From contig CABVDE010000006.1 in the NCBI GenBank assembly GCA_902496945.1, positions 1 to 60,784 on the forward strand: 60,784 nt of DNA, given 5' to 3'. Shown piece after piece: positions 26,528-37,901 of this stretch. The translations under genes were made by a program, and so were the position numbers. This stretch comes from an uncultured Collinsella sp. (GTDB taxonomy: Bacteria; Actinomycetota; Coriobacteriia; Coriobacteriales; Coriobacteriaceae). Under the pieces are notes generated by a model that saw nothing but the letters and a program-made list of their open reading frames with translations, was not told where the DNA came from and did not search any database. Numbering within the stretch: the first letter of the stretch is position 1; each line of letters begins with the position of its first letter.

Positions 26528-27223
26528 ATGGACGAAAAGAACGAAGAGCTCGTGGACGCGCAGATCGTCGAGGAGGACAGCCGTATGTATGGGCACGCCA
26601 AGGGCGAGCCCGACGGCGAGGTCGCTGACGAGCCGGTGCTGGTGTTGGGCGATGACGACCCGCACGATGCCGAGCTGCACGAGAAGATTCTTTCGGAGGA
26701 GTGCGCCTGGAAGGGCAAGATCCTCGACGTCCACCGACTTGAGGTTGAGCTGCCCAACGGTCACCGCAGCGCCCGCGACATCATTCGCCATCCGGGCGCG
26801 GCGGCCGTTGTGGCGCTGACCGAGAGCGGCAAGATCGTGCTGGTGCGTCAGTATCGCACCGCCATCGATCGCGTGACGGTCGAGATTCCCGCCGGCAAGC
26901 TCGATCCGGGCGAGGACCCGCTCGATTGCGCCAAGCGCGAGCTGCACGAGGAGACGGGCTTTAGGGCCGGTCGCATTCGCTTCTTGACGTCGATTGTCAC
27001 GACCTGCGGCTTCTGTGACGAGATCATTCACATCTACTTGGCTACCAAGCTCGAGTTCGACGCGCCCAATCCCGACGATGACGAGTTTGTCAACGTGGAC
27101 CTGGTGCCGCTGCACGAGCTGATCGACGCCGTACTCGACGGCAAGATCGAAGACGCCAAGACCGTCGTTGGTGCCCTGGCTTGCGACAGCATCGCGCATC
27201 GCCTGGGTGGCGCGGAGCTCTAG
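26528..27223 (+). CDS. Nudix hydrolase, ADP-ribose pyrophosphatase type
   Basis: 231 residues. The Nudix box is complete (GKLDPGEDPLDCAKRELHEE then TGF), and the upstream VVALTESGKIVLVRQYR and IPAGKLDPGE pattern fits ADP-ribose pyrophosphatases (NudF-like). It hydrolyses nucleoside diphosphate-linked substrates. The first 45 or so residues are an acidic extension absent from most relatives. Two starts are possible; 26528 has GAGAGG at better spacing than 26519. It follows purD by about 20 bases, so it is probably co-transcribed and may remove damaged or excess nucleotides. Confidence 0.9.
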   Translation: MDEKNEELVDAQIVEEDSRMYGHAKGEPDGEVADEPVLVLGDDDPHDAELHEKILSEECAWKGKILDVHRLEVELPNGHRSARDIIRHPGAAAVVALTESGKIVLVRQYRTAIDRVTVEIPAGKLDPGEDPLDCAKRELHEETGFRAGRIRFLTSIVTTCGFCDEIIHIYLATKLEFDAPNPDDDEFVNVDLVPLHELIDAVLDGKIEDAKTVVGALACDSIAHRLGGAEL

Positions 27224-27308
27224 CGGGTGAGGATAATCTCGCAGGTTTGTGCAAGTAAGCGAAAGTGCTCCATTTGAGGCAAGGTGGCCTGAAAGAGGAG
27301 GGAAGCGT

Positions 27309-29180
27309 ATGGATATACGCGACCGACGATTGAAGGCCAGATTGTCCAAATGGGGTACTTGCAGCGTCGAGACGAAACGCGGTTTGGTAAAACCGCGTAA
27401 GGTGATTATGTTTAAGCGTTTTCTTTCCTATTACAAGCCCCAGACGGGGCTTTTTGTTGCCGATACTGTTTGTGCCCTGGTGCTTGCCGCCATTGACTTG
27501 GCGTTTCCTATTATTCTGCGCAATTTGACCGGTGGGTTGTTTACCCAGGGTCAGGCTGCCATTATGCAGGCGCTCGGCATGATCGCGGTGGGCTTGGTGT
27601 TGATGTATGCCGTCCGTTGCGCCTGCCGCTACTTTGTGAGCTACTGGGGCCACGTGATGGGTGCGCGCATGGAGTCCAAGATGCGCGAGGACCTGTTTGA
27701 CCAGTACGAGCGCTTTAGCTTTGCATACTTCGATCGCAACAGCTCGGGCGACATGATGAGCCGCGTGGTCAACGACCTGTTCGATATCTGCGAGGCGGCG
27801 CATCACGTACCCGAATGGATCATCATCTGCGGTATCGAGATCATCGGCTCGTTTGTGATCCTCTTTACCATTGCCCCGGTGCTGGCACTTGCCATGGCCG
27901 TGGTGACGGCGGCATTTGCGGTCATCATGTTTTGGCAGAACATGCGCATGCGTGAGGTCTTTAGCGACAACCGCAAAAAGATCAGCGGCATCAATGCGCA
28001 GCTGCAGGATTCGCTGGCGGGCATGCGCGTGGTCAAGAGCTTTGCGAATGAGGGGACCGAGCGCGCTAAGTTCCGCGCCTCCAACGATCGCTACCTTTCA
28101 TCCAAGGAGAACATGTACCACGCCATGGGCGTCTATACCGCGACGTATGGTCTGCTTTCGGGCGTGCTCTATGTGATCGTGGTGCTGCTGGGCGGCTGGC
28201 TGGTCGCCCAGGGACAGCTGCAGGCAGTCGATATGGCGACCTTCGCGCTCTACATTTCGCTGTTCTGCACACCGCTCGAGACGCTTGTCAATTCCGCCGA
28301 AATGTATCAGAAGGCCATCGCCGGCTTTAAGCGTATGGACGAGGTGCTCTCGACTGCGCCGGATATTCAAGATAAGCCGGGTGCTACGGACCTGCAGGTT
28401 GCGGCAGGCGCTGTTGAGTATCGCGACGTGTGCTTTAGCTATGAGGATGTCGAGCTGGGCGAGGGCGATGCCGACGAGCGTCCCGTTATCGACCATATGG
28501 ATCTGTCCATCAAGCCCGGGCAGACCATCGCCTTGGTTGGCCCTTCGGGCGGTGGCAAGTCCACGACCTGTTCGCTGCTGCCGCGCTTTTATGACGTGGC
28601 TGCCGGATCCATTAGTATCGACGGTCAGGACGTGCGTGATGTGACGCAGCAGAGCCTGCGCCGCGCCATCGGCTTGGTGCAGCAGGATGTCTATCTGTTC
28701 GACGGCACGATTGGCGAGAATATCGCGTACGGCAAGCCGGGTGCTACGGCGGATGAAATCGCCGAGGCCGCTCGCCGCGCCAATATTGATGCCTTTATCG
28801 AGTCGCTGCCGCAGGGCTACGACACCGTAGTGGGCGAGCGCGGCAGCCGCCTTTCGGGCGGACAGAAGCAACGCGTCGCCATCGCGCGCGTGTTTCTCAA
28901 GAACCCCAAGATCCTGATTTTGGACGAGGCGACGAGTGCTTTGGATAACGAGAGCGAGGAGGCGGTGCAGGAGTCGCTCGAAGAGCTGGCGCGCGGCCGT
29001 ACCACAATCATCATCGCCCACCGCCTTTCGACCATTAAGCATGCCGATGAGATTGCGACCGTTGAGCATGGTCGCGTTGTGGAGCGTGGCACGCACGAGG
29101 AGCTTCTCGCCCGTGGCGGCACCTATGCCCGTTACTATCGAATGCAGTTCGAAGGTGCGCGTGCGCACGAGCTCGACTGA
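27309..29180 (+). CDS. ABC exporter, fused membrane and ATPase domains
   Basis: 623 residues from 27309. Six membrane helices (about residues 45-320) precede an ATPase domain with Walker A GPSGGGKST, signature LSGGQKQR and Walker B ILILDEATSALD; the fusion is that of MsbA/BmrA-type homodimeric or heterodimeric exporters. No partner half-transporter lies nearby. Two starts compete: 27309 has the near-perfect AGAGGAGGG, while 27408 (MFKRFLSYYKP) is where family members normally begin and has only AAGGTG. A perfect 9-bp hairpin (27377-27398) lies between them. The extra N-terminus would be 33 mostly basic residues. Substrate unknown. Confidence 0.93.
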   Translation: MDIRDRRLKARLSKWGTCSVETKRGLVKPRKVIMFKRFLSYYKPQTGLFVADTVCALVLAAIDLAFPIILRNLTGGLFTQGQAAIMQALGMIAVGLVLMYAVRCACRYFVSYWGHVMGARMESKMREDLFDQYERFSFAYFDRNSSGDMMSRVVNDLFDICEAAHHVPEWIIICGIEIIGSFVILFTIAPVLALAMAVVTAAFAVIMFWQNMRMREVFSDNRKKISGINAQLQDSLAGMRVVKSFANEGTERAKFRASNDRYLSSKENMYHAMGVYTATYGLLSGVLYVIVVLLGGWLVAQGQLQAVDMATFALYISLFCTPLETLVNSAEMYQKAIAGFKRMDEVLSTAPDIQDKPGATDLQVAAGAVEYRDVCFSYEDVELGEGDADERPVIDHMDLSIKPGQTIALVGPSGGGKSTTCSLLPRFYDVAAGSISIDGQDVRDVTQQSLRRAIGLVQQDVYLFDGTIGENIAYGKPGATADEIAEAARRANIDAFIESLPQGYDTVVGERGSRLSGGQKQRVAIARVFLKNPKILILDEATSALDNESEEAVQESLEELARGRTTIIIAHRLSTIKHADEIATVEHGRVVERGTHEELLARGGTYARYYRMQFEGARAHELD

Positions 29181-29199
29181 TTGATATGACAGGAAGTTT

Positions 29200-30162
29200 A
29201 TGGCTGACAAGAACCCTTTGACTCCGGAAGAAGTGACGGAGTTATTCTCCGAAATCGATGCATCCGGCGTCTTGGATCCCACGCTCGCCAAAAAGCGTAC
29301 CGAGCGCATGCGTGAGAAGGAGGCTGCGGCCAAGCGCGGTGACAAAGCGGCGCTAGCGCAGCTGCGCAGCGAGGACCGCGCGAACCGGACAAAGCAGGTC
29401 GACCCGTTGTCCGAGGACGACCCTTCGGGCTCGCAGGTGAGCCATACCATTACGAAGACCGCCATGGCTGTGGTTATCGGCATCCTTGTGCTGATCGTGG
29501 GTATGCAGGTCGGCTACGGCGTGATGCGCCGCCTGAATACCGCCAACCTGTCCGAGAGCGTCTCGGTGGACACTGTTTCCACGGCGCTGAAGGGCGGCCT
29601 TGAGTGGGGCAACGGCTTTACGCAGTTTCCGCTCGACTTTACCGTCGACGAGGCCGACGAGCGTACGGGCACGGTCGAGGTGACGGTGTTGGACACATCG
29701 TCTGCCAACGAGCTCGAGCTGCTGTCCAACGGGCAGATTCAGGCCGCGGCGCTTGCGACCAACGCGTTGCTCAACGATAAGATCGACCGCGTGGTGTATA
29801 ACGTTCACGCCTATATCGACGAGGATAGCAACATTCAGCACGATTCCTTCTTTGGCATGTTCCCCGCGCGCGGCCACCAGAACGCCATTTTGACGTTCGT
29901 GTGGAACAAGAGCTCATCCAACGCCACGAGTATCGACTGGAAGATGCGCATCGTGAGTATGGATGACACCATCGCCGAGCGCATTCAGAAGCAGGTGAAC
30001 TCGGTGTCGTCGTTGATTGAGGACCCGGTGGTGAGCCAGACCAAGATTGACGAGGAAAAGGCCGAACGTGACCTGGAGCATCGTCTGCATGGCCGCGAGA
30101 TTTTCCGCGGCGGCAAGCCCGATCGCACACCGTCCGAACTGCTGGAGCAGGACAAGAAATAA
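29200..30162 (+). CDS. Single-helix membrane protein of unknown function
   Basis: 320 residues. A charged cytosolic-type N-terminus (about 1-85, rich in Lys/Arg/Glu) leads to one hydrophobic helix (about 87-108, AMAVVIGILVLIVGMQVGYG), then an outside domain of about 200 residues with alternating strands, and a charged end. Type II topology is inferred. It follows the ABC exporter by 20 bases (AGGAAG before the ATG) and precedes a strong terminator, so the two form one operon and it may be an accessory factor. I recognise no family. Confidence 0.75.
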   Translation: MADKNPLTPEEVTELFSEIDASGVLDPTLAKKRTERMREKEAAAKRGDKAALAQLRSEDRANRTKQVDPLSEDDPSGSQVSHTITKTAMAVVIGILVLIVGMQVGYGVMRRLNTANLSESVSVDTVSTALKGGLEWGNGFTQFPLDFTVDEADERTGTVEVTVLDTSSANELELLSNGQIQAAALATNALLNDKIDRVVYNVHAYIDEDSNIQHDSFFGMFPARGHQNAILTFVWNKSSSNATSIDWKMRIVSMDDTIAERIQKQVNSVSSLIEDPVVSQTKIDEEKAERDLEHRLHGREIFRGGKPDRTPSELLEQDKK

Positions 30163-30171
30163 TAAGACGTC

Positions 30172-30212
30172 ATCATCCCGCGTGAGCCACAAGCCTCGCG
30201 GGATGATTTTTT
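30172..30212 (+). terminator. Rho-independent terminator
   Basis: ATCATCCCGCG pairs with CGCGGGATGAT, followed by TTTTTT. Confidence 0.92.
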
Positions 30213-30335
30213 AATCCCCGTCCCAGAAAAATCATTATGCATAGAAAGTCATAATTATCATTTCGTAAACATTTCGATGAAATTAACGCCATGAGGCATA
30301 CTTGCGGTTACAATACCGCGAGGCCTAACTACACA

Positions 30336-30366
30336 CCTTTAAGCCGGTCCTGTGAGACCGGGAAGG
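30336..30366 (+). promoter_or_regulatory. PyrR-binding-like hairpin overlapping the carA ribosome site
   Basis: Lower stem CCTT/AAGG, internal TAAG, upper stem CCGGTC/GACCGG and loop CTGTGA match the known PyrR-binding RNA pattern (a TAA-rich internal loop and a loop with spaced G and A). The right lower strand AAGG is part of the carA Shine-Dalgarno AAGGAG, so PyrR binding would block translation. No terminator alternative is seen, which fits translational control as described for mycobacterial PyrR. Confidence 0.7.
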
Positions 30367-30372
30367 AGAACT

Positions 30373-31812
30373 ATGGCGAACAACCATACCGCGGGCGCTG
30401 CCGCCCGCACCTTCGCGCCCAGCGAGCTTTGCCAGCGTATGCTGGCCAAAACCAGCAAGGGCACCTGCGGTCCCTGCATCCTGTACCTTGAGGATGGGAC
30501 CATTTTTTATGGACGCGCATGCGGCGCCGAGGGTACTGCGACCGGCGAGGTCTGCTTCAACACCTCGCTCGAGGGCTATTTTGAGGTCATGACCGACCCG
30601 AGTTATGCCGGCCAAATCGTAACCATGACCTATCCGCAGATCGGCAACTACGGTATCGACGAGACCGACGTCCAGTCGGCCTTCCCCGGCGATGCCGCTC
30701 GCCCCGCGAGCGCTCCGGCCATGCGCGGCATGATCGTCCGCGACATGTGCGCTACGCCTTCCAACTGGCGCTCGGCCGTCAGCGTGCCGGAGTACCTGCG
30801 TGACCACGGTATCGTTGCCATCGAGGGTATCGACACCCGCGCCCTGGTTCGCCATCTGCGCGACAATGGTTCCAAGATGGGCATTATCTCGACCGAGATC
30901 TTCGACGTCGACGAGCTTGCCGAGCGTCTGGCCGCAGCGCCCACGCTGGTAGGCGAGAATCTGGTCAAGACCGTAAGTTGCCCCGCGCCTCACGAGTTTG
31001 CCGCCGTCGACCTGCCTGCCACGCATGACTTTGCGCTTTCGACTGCCGCCCCCGCCCGCCACAACGTGGTCGCCTACGACTGCGGCGTCAAGCGCGGCAT
31101 TCTGGAGGGCCTCGTCCGCGCCGGCTGCGACCTTACTGTCGTGCCGTGGGATACGCCCGCGAGTGAGGTGCTCGACATGAATCCCGACGGCGTCTTTTTA
31201 TCCAATGGCCCCGGCGACCCCGACGCCGTGGTGGAGACCTACGAGCAGGTGCAGCAGCTGATCGGCAAGGTGCCGGTCTTTGGTATTTGTCTTGGTCACC
31301 AGATGATCAGCCTGGCCTGCGGCGCCCAGATGGAAAAGCTTAAGTTCGGTCACCGCGGTGGCAACCAGCCGGTCATGAACCTGGTAAGCCGTCGCGTGGA
31401 GATCACCGCACAAAACCATGGCTTTGGCCTGCTGTTCCCCAGCTTGGGCAAGCTTGTCCCCGAGCTTTCCGGCGGCGAGACCGAGCATGCGGCCGATGGA
31501 GATCTGCGCGTCTGGGTGCGTCGCGGAATCGCGCCGGTCGTGATGAACGAGCGCTTTGGTCGCATTCGCCTGACACATGTGAACCTCAATGACGGTACCG
31601 CCGAGGGCATCCAGCTGCTCGACGCCCCGTGCTTCTCGGTCCAGTACCACCCCGAGGCCTCGCCTGGCCCCACCGATGCCCACTATCTCTTTACCGCCTT
31701 TACGCGACTCATGGACGGCGAGGAGAACTATCTGGACATCGACACTGCGAAGGACCGCCTGGCTGGCTGGAATTTCGCCGAGACCGCCGCGACCGAGACC
31801 GAGGAGAACTAA
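30373..31812 (+). CDS. carA: Carbamoyl-phosphate synthase, small (glutaminase) subunit, extended
   Basis: 479 residues, against about 360-390 usually. The N-terminal domain (LEDGTIFYGRACG, FNTSLEGYFEVMTDPSY) and the class I glutamine amidotransferase domain with nucleophile Cys in GICLGHQM and the His in QYHPEASPGP are intact. Two extensions explain the length: about 35 residues at the N-terminus and about 45 residues inserted between AQNHGF and THVNLNDGT, next to the active site. Hydrolyses glutamine to feed ammonia to CarB for pyrimidine and arginine synthesis. Likely PyrR-controlled. Confidence 0.96.
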   Translation: MANNHTAGAAARTFAPSELCQRMLAKTSKGTCGPCILYLEDGTIFYGRACGAEGTATGEVCFNTSLEGYFEVMTDPSYAGQIVTMTYPQIGNYGIDETDVQSAFPGDAARPASAPAMRGMIVRDMCATPSNWRSAVSVPEYLRDHGIVAIEGIDTRALVRHLRDNGSKMGIISTEIFDVDELAERLAAAPTLVGENLVKTVSCPAPHEFAAVDLPATHDFALSTAAPARHNVVAYDCGVKRGILEGLVRAGCDLTVVPWDTPASEVLDMNPDGVFLSNGPGDPDAVVETYEQVQQLIGKVPVFGICLGHQMISLACGAQMEKLKFGHRGGNQPVMNLVSRRVEITAQNHGFGLLFPSLGKLVPELSGGETEHAADGDLRVWVRRGIAPVVMNERFGRIRLTHVNLNDGTAEGIQLLDAPCFSVQYHPEASPGPTDAHYLFTAFTRLMDGEENYLDIDTAKDRLAGWNFAETAATETEEN

Positions 31813-31813
31813 C

Positions 31814-35128
<3,315 letters not shown>

Positions 35129-35141
35129 GACTCATCCCGTC

Positions 35142-35224
35142 GCCCGGGGCGTGATCGGATCTTTCTCTCGGAAACTGGGCTTCGCGAAGTTTTCCGAGAG
35201 AAAGGTCCGCCTCACGCCCCGGGC
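35142..35224. repeat. Long palindrome A downstream of carB
   Basis: Outer arms GCCCGGGGCGTGA/TCACGCCCCGGGC pair perfectly; inner arms CTTTCTCTCGGAAA/TTTCCGAGAGAAAG also pair, around a loop holding CTTCGCGAAG. Total stem is about 30 bp. It resembles palindrome B at 35681. Confidence 0.88.
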
Positions 35225-35297
35225 TGTGGTGACTTGGCTGCATCGTGTGCTGCAGAAGGGGCTTTGCGCGATGACTAGGGCTAAATAATAAAGTGCG

Positions 35298-35339
35298 CGT
35301 GGGCTCTGTCGTTCGAATGAACGACAGAGCCCACGTTTT
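35298..35339 (+). terminator. Strong terminator 1 after carB
   Basis: Perfect 17-bp stem (35298-35314 with 35319-35335) and a GAAT loop, followed by TTTT. Confidence 0.9.
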
Positions 35340-35345
35340 GTATGG

Positions 35346-35383
35346 GGTCTCCTGGCGAATTATTATTCGCCAGGAGACCTTTT
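35346..35383 (+). terminator. Strong terminator 2 after carB
   Basis: Perfect 15-bp stem (35346-35360 with 35365-35379) with a TATT loop, followed by TTTT; in tandem with terminator 1, ten bases apart. Confidence 0.88.
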
Positions 35384-35404
35384 GCCGGGGGCGAAACATG
35401 CCCT

Positions 35405-35607
35405 TGGACAGTTGGTTCAGATACGTATTATTCAGAGGGTGTGTAAGAGCTGACCTGAGCCAGATTGGGCTGAATTTGACTTTCTGAACCGGTGGAGACG
35501 CTCATATTAGGGCGAGAAAGGTCGTTATGGGGCTCAAAGTGACTTCAAACCACTCTATTACCGCCAAGAGACACGGTCAAAAAATACGTATCTGAACTAA
35601 CTGTCCA
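35405..35607. mobile_element. 203-bp MITE-like element with 25-bp terminal inverted repeats
   Basis: The ends TGGACAGTT[G/A]GTTCAG... are 25-bp inverted repeats with one difference (35405-35429 and 35583-35607). The termini are TG...CA and CCT flanks both sides (35402-35404 and 35608-35610), consistent with a 3-bp target duplication as made by IS3-type transposases. No ORF inside. An element this short would depend on a transposase elsewhere. Confidence 0.7.
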
Positions 35608-35680
35608 CCTCCCTCCGTAAACCTTTCATTCCAACCCAAATCAGCCAACGTACGTCATAGCAATCCCCGGTAGGTCGCGG

Positions 35681-35752
35681 GGTGGCGGCTGAGCCTTTCC
35701 CTCGGGAAACTTCGCGAAGCTCAGTTCCCGAGGGAAAGGCTCAGCCGCCACC
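35681..35752. repeat. Long palindrome B upstream of purE
   Basis: Perfect 28-bp arms (35681-35708 with 35725-35752) around a loop containing CTTCGCGAAG. Shares the pattern CTTTC[TC]CTCGG[AG]AA and the loop core with palindrome A, but the outer arms differ. Confidence 0.88.
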
Positions 35753-35778
35753 ACAAAGACCGCAGGGACGGGAGCAGC

Positions 35779-35796
35779 TATACTACTCTCAGTAGT
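35779..35796 (+). promoter_or_regulatory. Probable purE promoter -10 with overlapping palindrome
   Basis: TATACT at 35779-35784 is followed by ACTACT-CTC-AGTAGT (35782-35796), an operator-like palindrome overlapping the -10. The -35 is weak. Confidence 0.45.
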
Positions 35797-35847
35797 TAAG
35801 GGTCGCGGATACGCCGCGTCACCGCTCTCAACAGGAGGTCTTTGTTT

Positions 35848-36312
35848 ATGGCAGATCAGAAGCCGGTTGTCGGGATCATCATGGGCTCCAAGTCCGACTT
35901 GGGCGTTATGGAAGGCTGCACCGCCGAGCTCGAGGCACTCGGTGTGCCCTATGAGCTCGTCATTGCGAGCGCGCATCGCACGCCGGCGAAGGTCCACGAG
36001 TGGGCTTCGACTGCTGCCGATCGCGGCATCAAGGTGATCATCGCCGCCGCTGGCAAGGCTGCTCACCTGGGCGGTGTCGTGGCTGCCTTTACGCCGCTGC
36101 CGGTCATCGGCGTGCCTATGAAGACGAGCGACCTGGGCGGCATGGATTCGCTGCTGTCGATGGTGCAGATGCCCTCCGGCGTGCCCGTGGCTTGCGTTGC
36201 CATCAACGGTGCCAAGAATGCCGCCATCTATGCCACGCAGATTCTGGGTGCTTGCGACCCCGAGTACCGCAAGGTTATCGAGAAGATGAAGCAGGAGATG
36301 GCCGACGCCTAA
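35848..36312 (+). CDS. purE: 5-(carboxyamino)imidazole ribonucleotide mutase
   Basis: 154 residues, class I PurE. GIIMGSKSDLGVM and the SAHRTP and AAGKAAHL[GG]VVAA motifs form the conserved active site. Converts N5-CAIR to CAIR. The ATG at 35848 is chosen over a TTG at 35842; AGGAGG lies 9 bases upstream. It precedes the sortase gene by 35 bases; no purK is present in this window. Confidence 0.97.
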   Translation: MADQKPVVGIIMGSKSDLGVMEGCTAELEALGVPYELVIASAHRTPAKVHEWASTAADRGIKVIIAAAGKAAHLGGVVAAFTPLPVIGVPMKTSDLGGMDSLLSMVQMPSGVPVACVAINGAKNAAIYATQILGACDPEYRKVIEKMKQEMADA

Positions 36313-36347
36313 GCGTTCCGCCGTTTCATCGCAGTATAAGGAGAGTC

Positions 36348-37346
36348 ATGTCCGACTATCAGGGAAAACGATTCAAGGCTTCTCAGATTCCCGATCCGTC
36401 GAAGCCGGGTGCTGCCCATGCGGCGCAGCAGGGTCGGACATCCTCTCCTCAGCAGCCGCGCGCGCCGCGCCCCGTGATACCGGCGACGCATCGTCGGCAG
36501 GACGCGCCGGCTGCATATCGCCCTTCGTCTTATAGCACTGCTAAGAAGCCGCCCCGGTCTTCATCGCCCTCCGCGCCATCGGATTACACCGAGCCGCCGC
36601 GCAAAAAGCGCCGCTCCGTCATTCCCATTCTGCTTATCATCATCGGCATCGGCCTGATTGTTGCCGCCGCTGCCATCTTTATCAATGCACAGATTGGCTA
36701 CAAGCAAGCGAGCGAGTCGTATCAAAAGATCGAAAAGCAATATGTGAGCGACAAGGACGCCAGTGGCGTGCCGGTTGTCGACTTTGATGCGCTTGCCCAG
36801 ACAAATCCCGAGGTTGTTGGCTGGATTTACGCGCCTGGCACCAACATCAACTACCCCGTGGTGCAGACCAACAACAACTCAAAGTACCTCAACACGCTGT
36901 TTGACGGTACGGCCAATGCGTCGGGTGCCATCTTTTTGGATAGCGACGATACCGCGCCGGGCATGGTGGATCAGCAGACCACGATTTACGGTCATCATAT
37001 GAACGACGGTTCGATGTTCAACGTGATTTCGGATACGACCGATCAGGCGACGTTCGACAGCATGGAATACGTGTACTACATCACGCGCGATGCGACGTAT
37101 AAGTTGCGCCCGCTGGCGACCAAGGTGGTCGAGGACACGTATGCCAAGGCGCGCACGCCCAACTTCGAGGGCGATGACGGACTGAAGAATTACCTGTCCG
37201 AGATGCTCGACGGTGCTTCTGCCGTGGCGAGCGATGCCACCGATCGTGCCGCTTCGGCAACCAAGGTTGTAACGCTTGTGACCTGTCGCTCACTGTCGCT
37301 GAGCAACACGCGCGCCGTTATGGTACTCACGCCGGTCGAGGAATAG
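36348..37346 (+). CDS. Class B-type sortase
   Basis: 332 residues. A Pro/Ser/Arg-rich disordered N-terminus (1-85) leads to one membrane helix (about 91-112, IPILLIIIGIGLIVAAAA) and an extracytoplasmic sortase domain. The catalytic triad is visible: His216/217 in TIYGHHM, Cys313 in TLVTCRS and Arg322 in SNTRAV. Sortases link substrate proteins to peptidoglycan or pili; class B is inferred from the NPEVVGWI and HHM patterns. No sortase substrate is adjacent, and the giant surface protein in this window has no visible sorting motif. The ATG follows AAGGAGAGTC. Confidence 0.92.
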   Translation: MSDYQGKRFKASQIPDPSKPGAAHAAQQGRTSSPQQPRAPRPVIPATHRRQDAPAAYRPSSYSTAKKPPRSSSPSAPSDYTEPPRKKRRSVIPILLIIIGIGLIVAAAAIFINAQIGYKQASESYQKIEKQYVSDKDASGVPVVDFDALAQTNPEVVGWIYAPGTNINYPVVQTNNNSKYLNTLFDGTANASGAIFLDSDDTAPGMVDQQTTIYGHHMNDGSMFNVISDTTDQATFDSMEYVYYITRDATYKLRPLATKVVEDTYAKARTPNFEGDDGLKNYLSEMLDGASAVASDATDRAASATKVVTLVTCRSLSLSNTRAVMVLTPVEE

Positions 37347-37378
37347 AGAATGGGCTACTCGACGACGGAAAAAGGGGA

Positions 37379-37798
37379 ATGATGCTCGAGAATGGCAAAT
37401 CGATGCCTTCGGTTGATGCTTGGCTGCGCGAAGCCAAGGCCGATGTCTCGGCGGCTGGGTGCGGGATGTACCTGACACACAACGGCGTGGTGCGCGCGAC
37501 GCCTAAGTCCGAGGTGCGCGCGGTCGAGACAGATGGTGTGGCGCCTGGACATAAGGTGGGCGGCATGGTGTTTGGCTTCGATGCTCAGAAGGTACAGGCC
37601 GCTATCGAGGCAACGCGCGCGATGCCGGGTATCGGCTATGTGCGCGTGTGGCTGGCGAGCGGCGAGCTTACCGTGGGCGATGACATCATGCTCGTGCTCA
37701 TTGGCGGGGACATTCGCCCGCATGTGGTCGACGCGCTGCAGGCGCTCGTCGGCACTATCAAAAATGAGTGTGTGAGCGAGGTCGAGCGCGAGGCATAG
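37379..37798 (+). CDS. MoaE-like protein, possibly without a full active site
   Basis: 139 residues. The C-terminal two-thirds fit the MoaE fold (VRVWLASGELTVGDDIMLVL and a following helix with one Lys, TIKNE). MoaE is the large subunit of molybdopterin synthase. The second catalytic lysine of the family, in a WKKE-like motif, appears replaced (VSEVERE), so catalysis is doubtful. No moaD or other cofactor genes lie nearby. It follows the sortase by about 30 bases. Alternatively a divergent protein that only shares the fold. Confidence 0.7.
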   Translation: MMLENGKSMPSVDAWLREAKADVSAAGCGMYLTHNGVVRATPKSEVRAVETDGVAPGHKVGGMVFGFDAQKVQAAIEATRAMPGIGYVRVWLASGELTVGDDIMLVLIGGDIRPHVVDALQALVGTIKNECVSEVEREA

Positions 37799-37830
37799 GG
37801 CTTTGCGATCGATTCGAGTCCGTCTCTAGC

Positions 37831-37870
37831 AAAAGCCCACTGGCAGTTCAGTCTGCCAGCGGGCTTTTCT
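37831..37870 (+). terminator. Terminator after the MoaE-like gene
   Basis: AAAAGCCC and GGGCTTTT outer arms with inner CTGGCA/TGCCAG; it can act in both directions between convergent genes. Confidence 0.85.
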
Positions 37871-37901
37871 GTGCGTTGGAAAATCTCGGCATTGCGTGGC
37901 G

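Noticed and set aside
30212..30372. Attenuator (terminator/antiterminator) before carA
   Set aside because: Only the PyrR-like hairpin is seen; no U-run terminator lies between the presumed promoter and the start.
35641..36066. Minus-strand frame over palindrome B and the start of purE
   Set aside because: It is made of palindrome sequence plus antisense purE and lacks a ribosome site.
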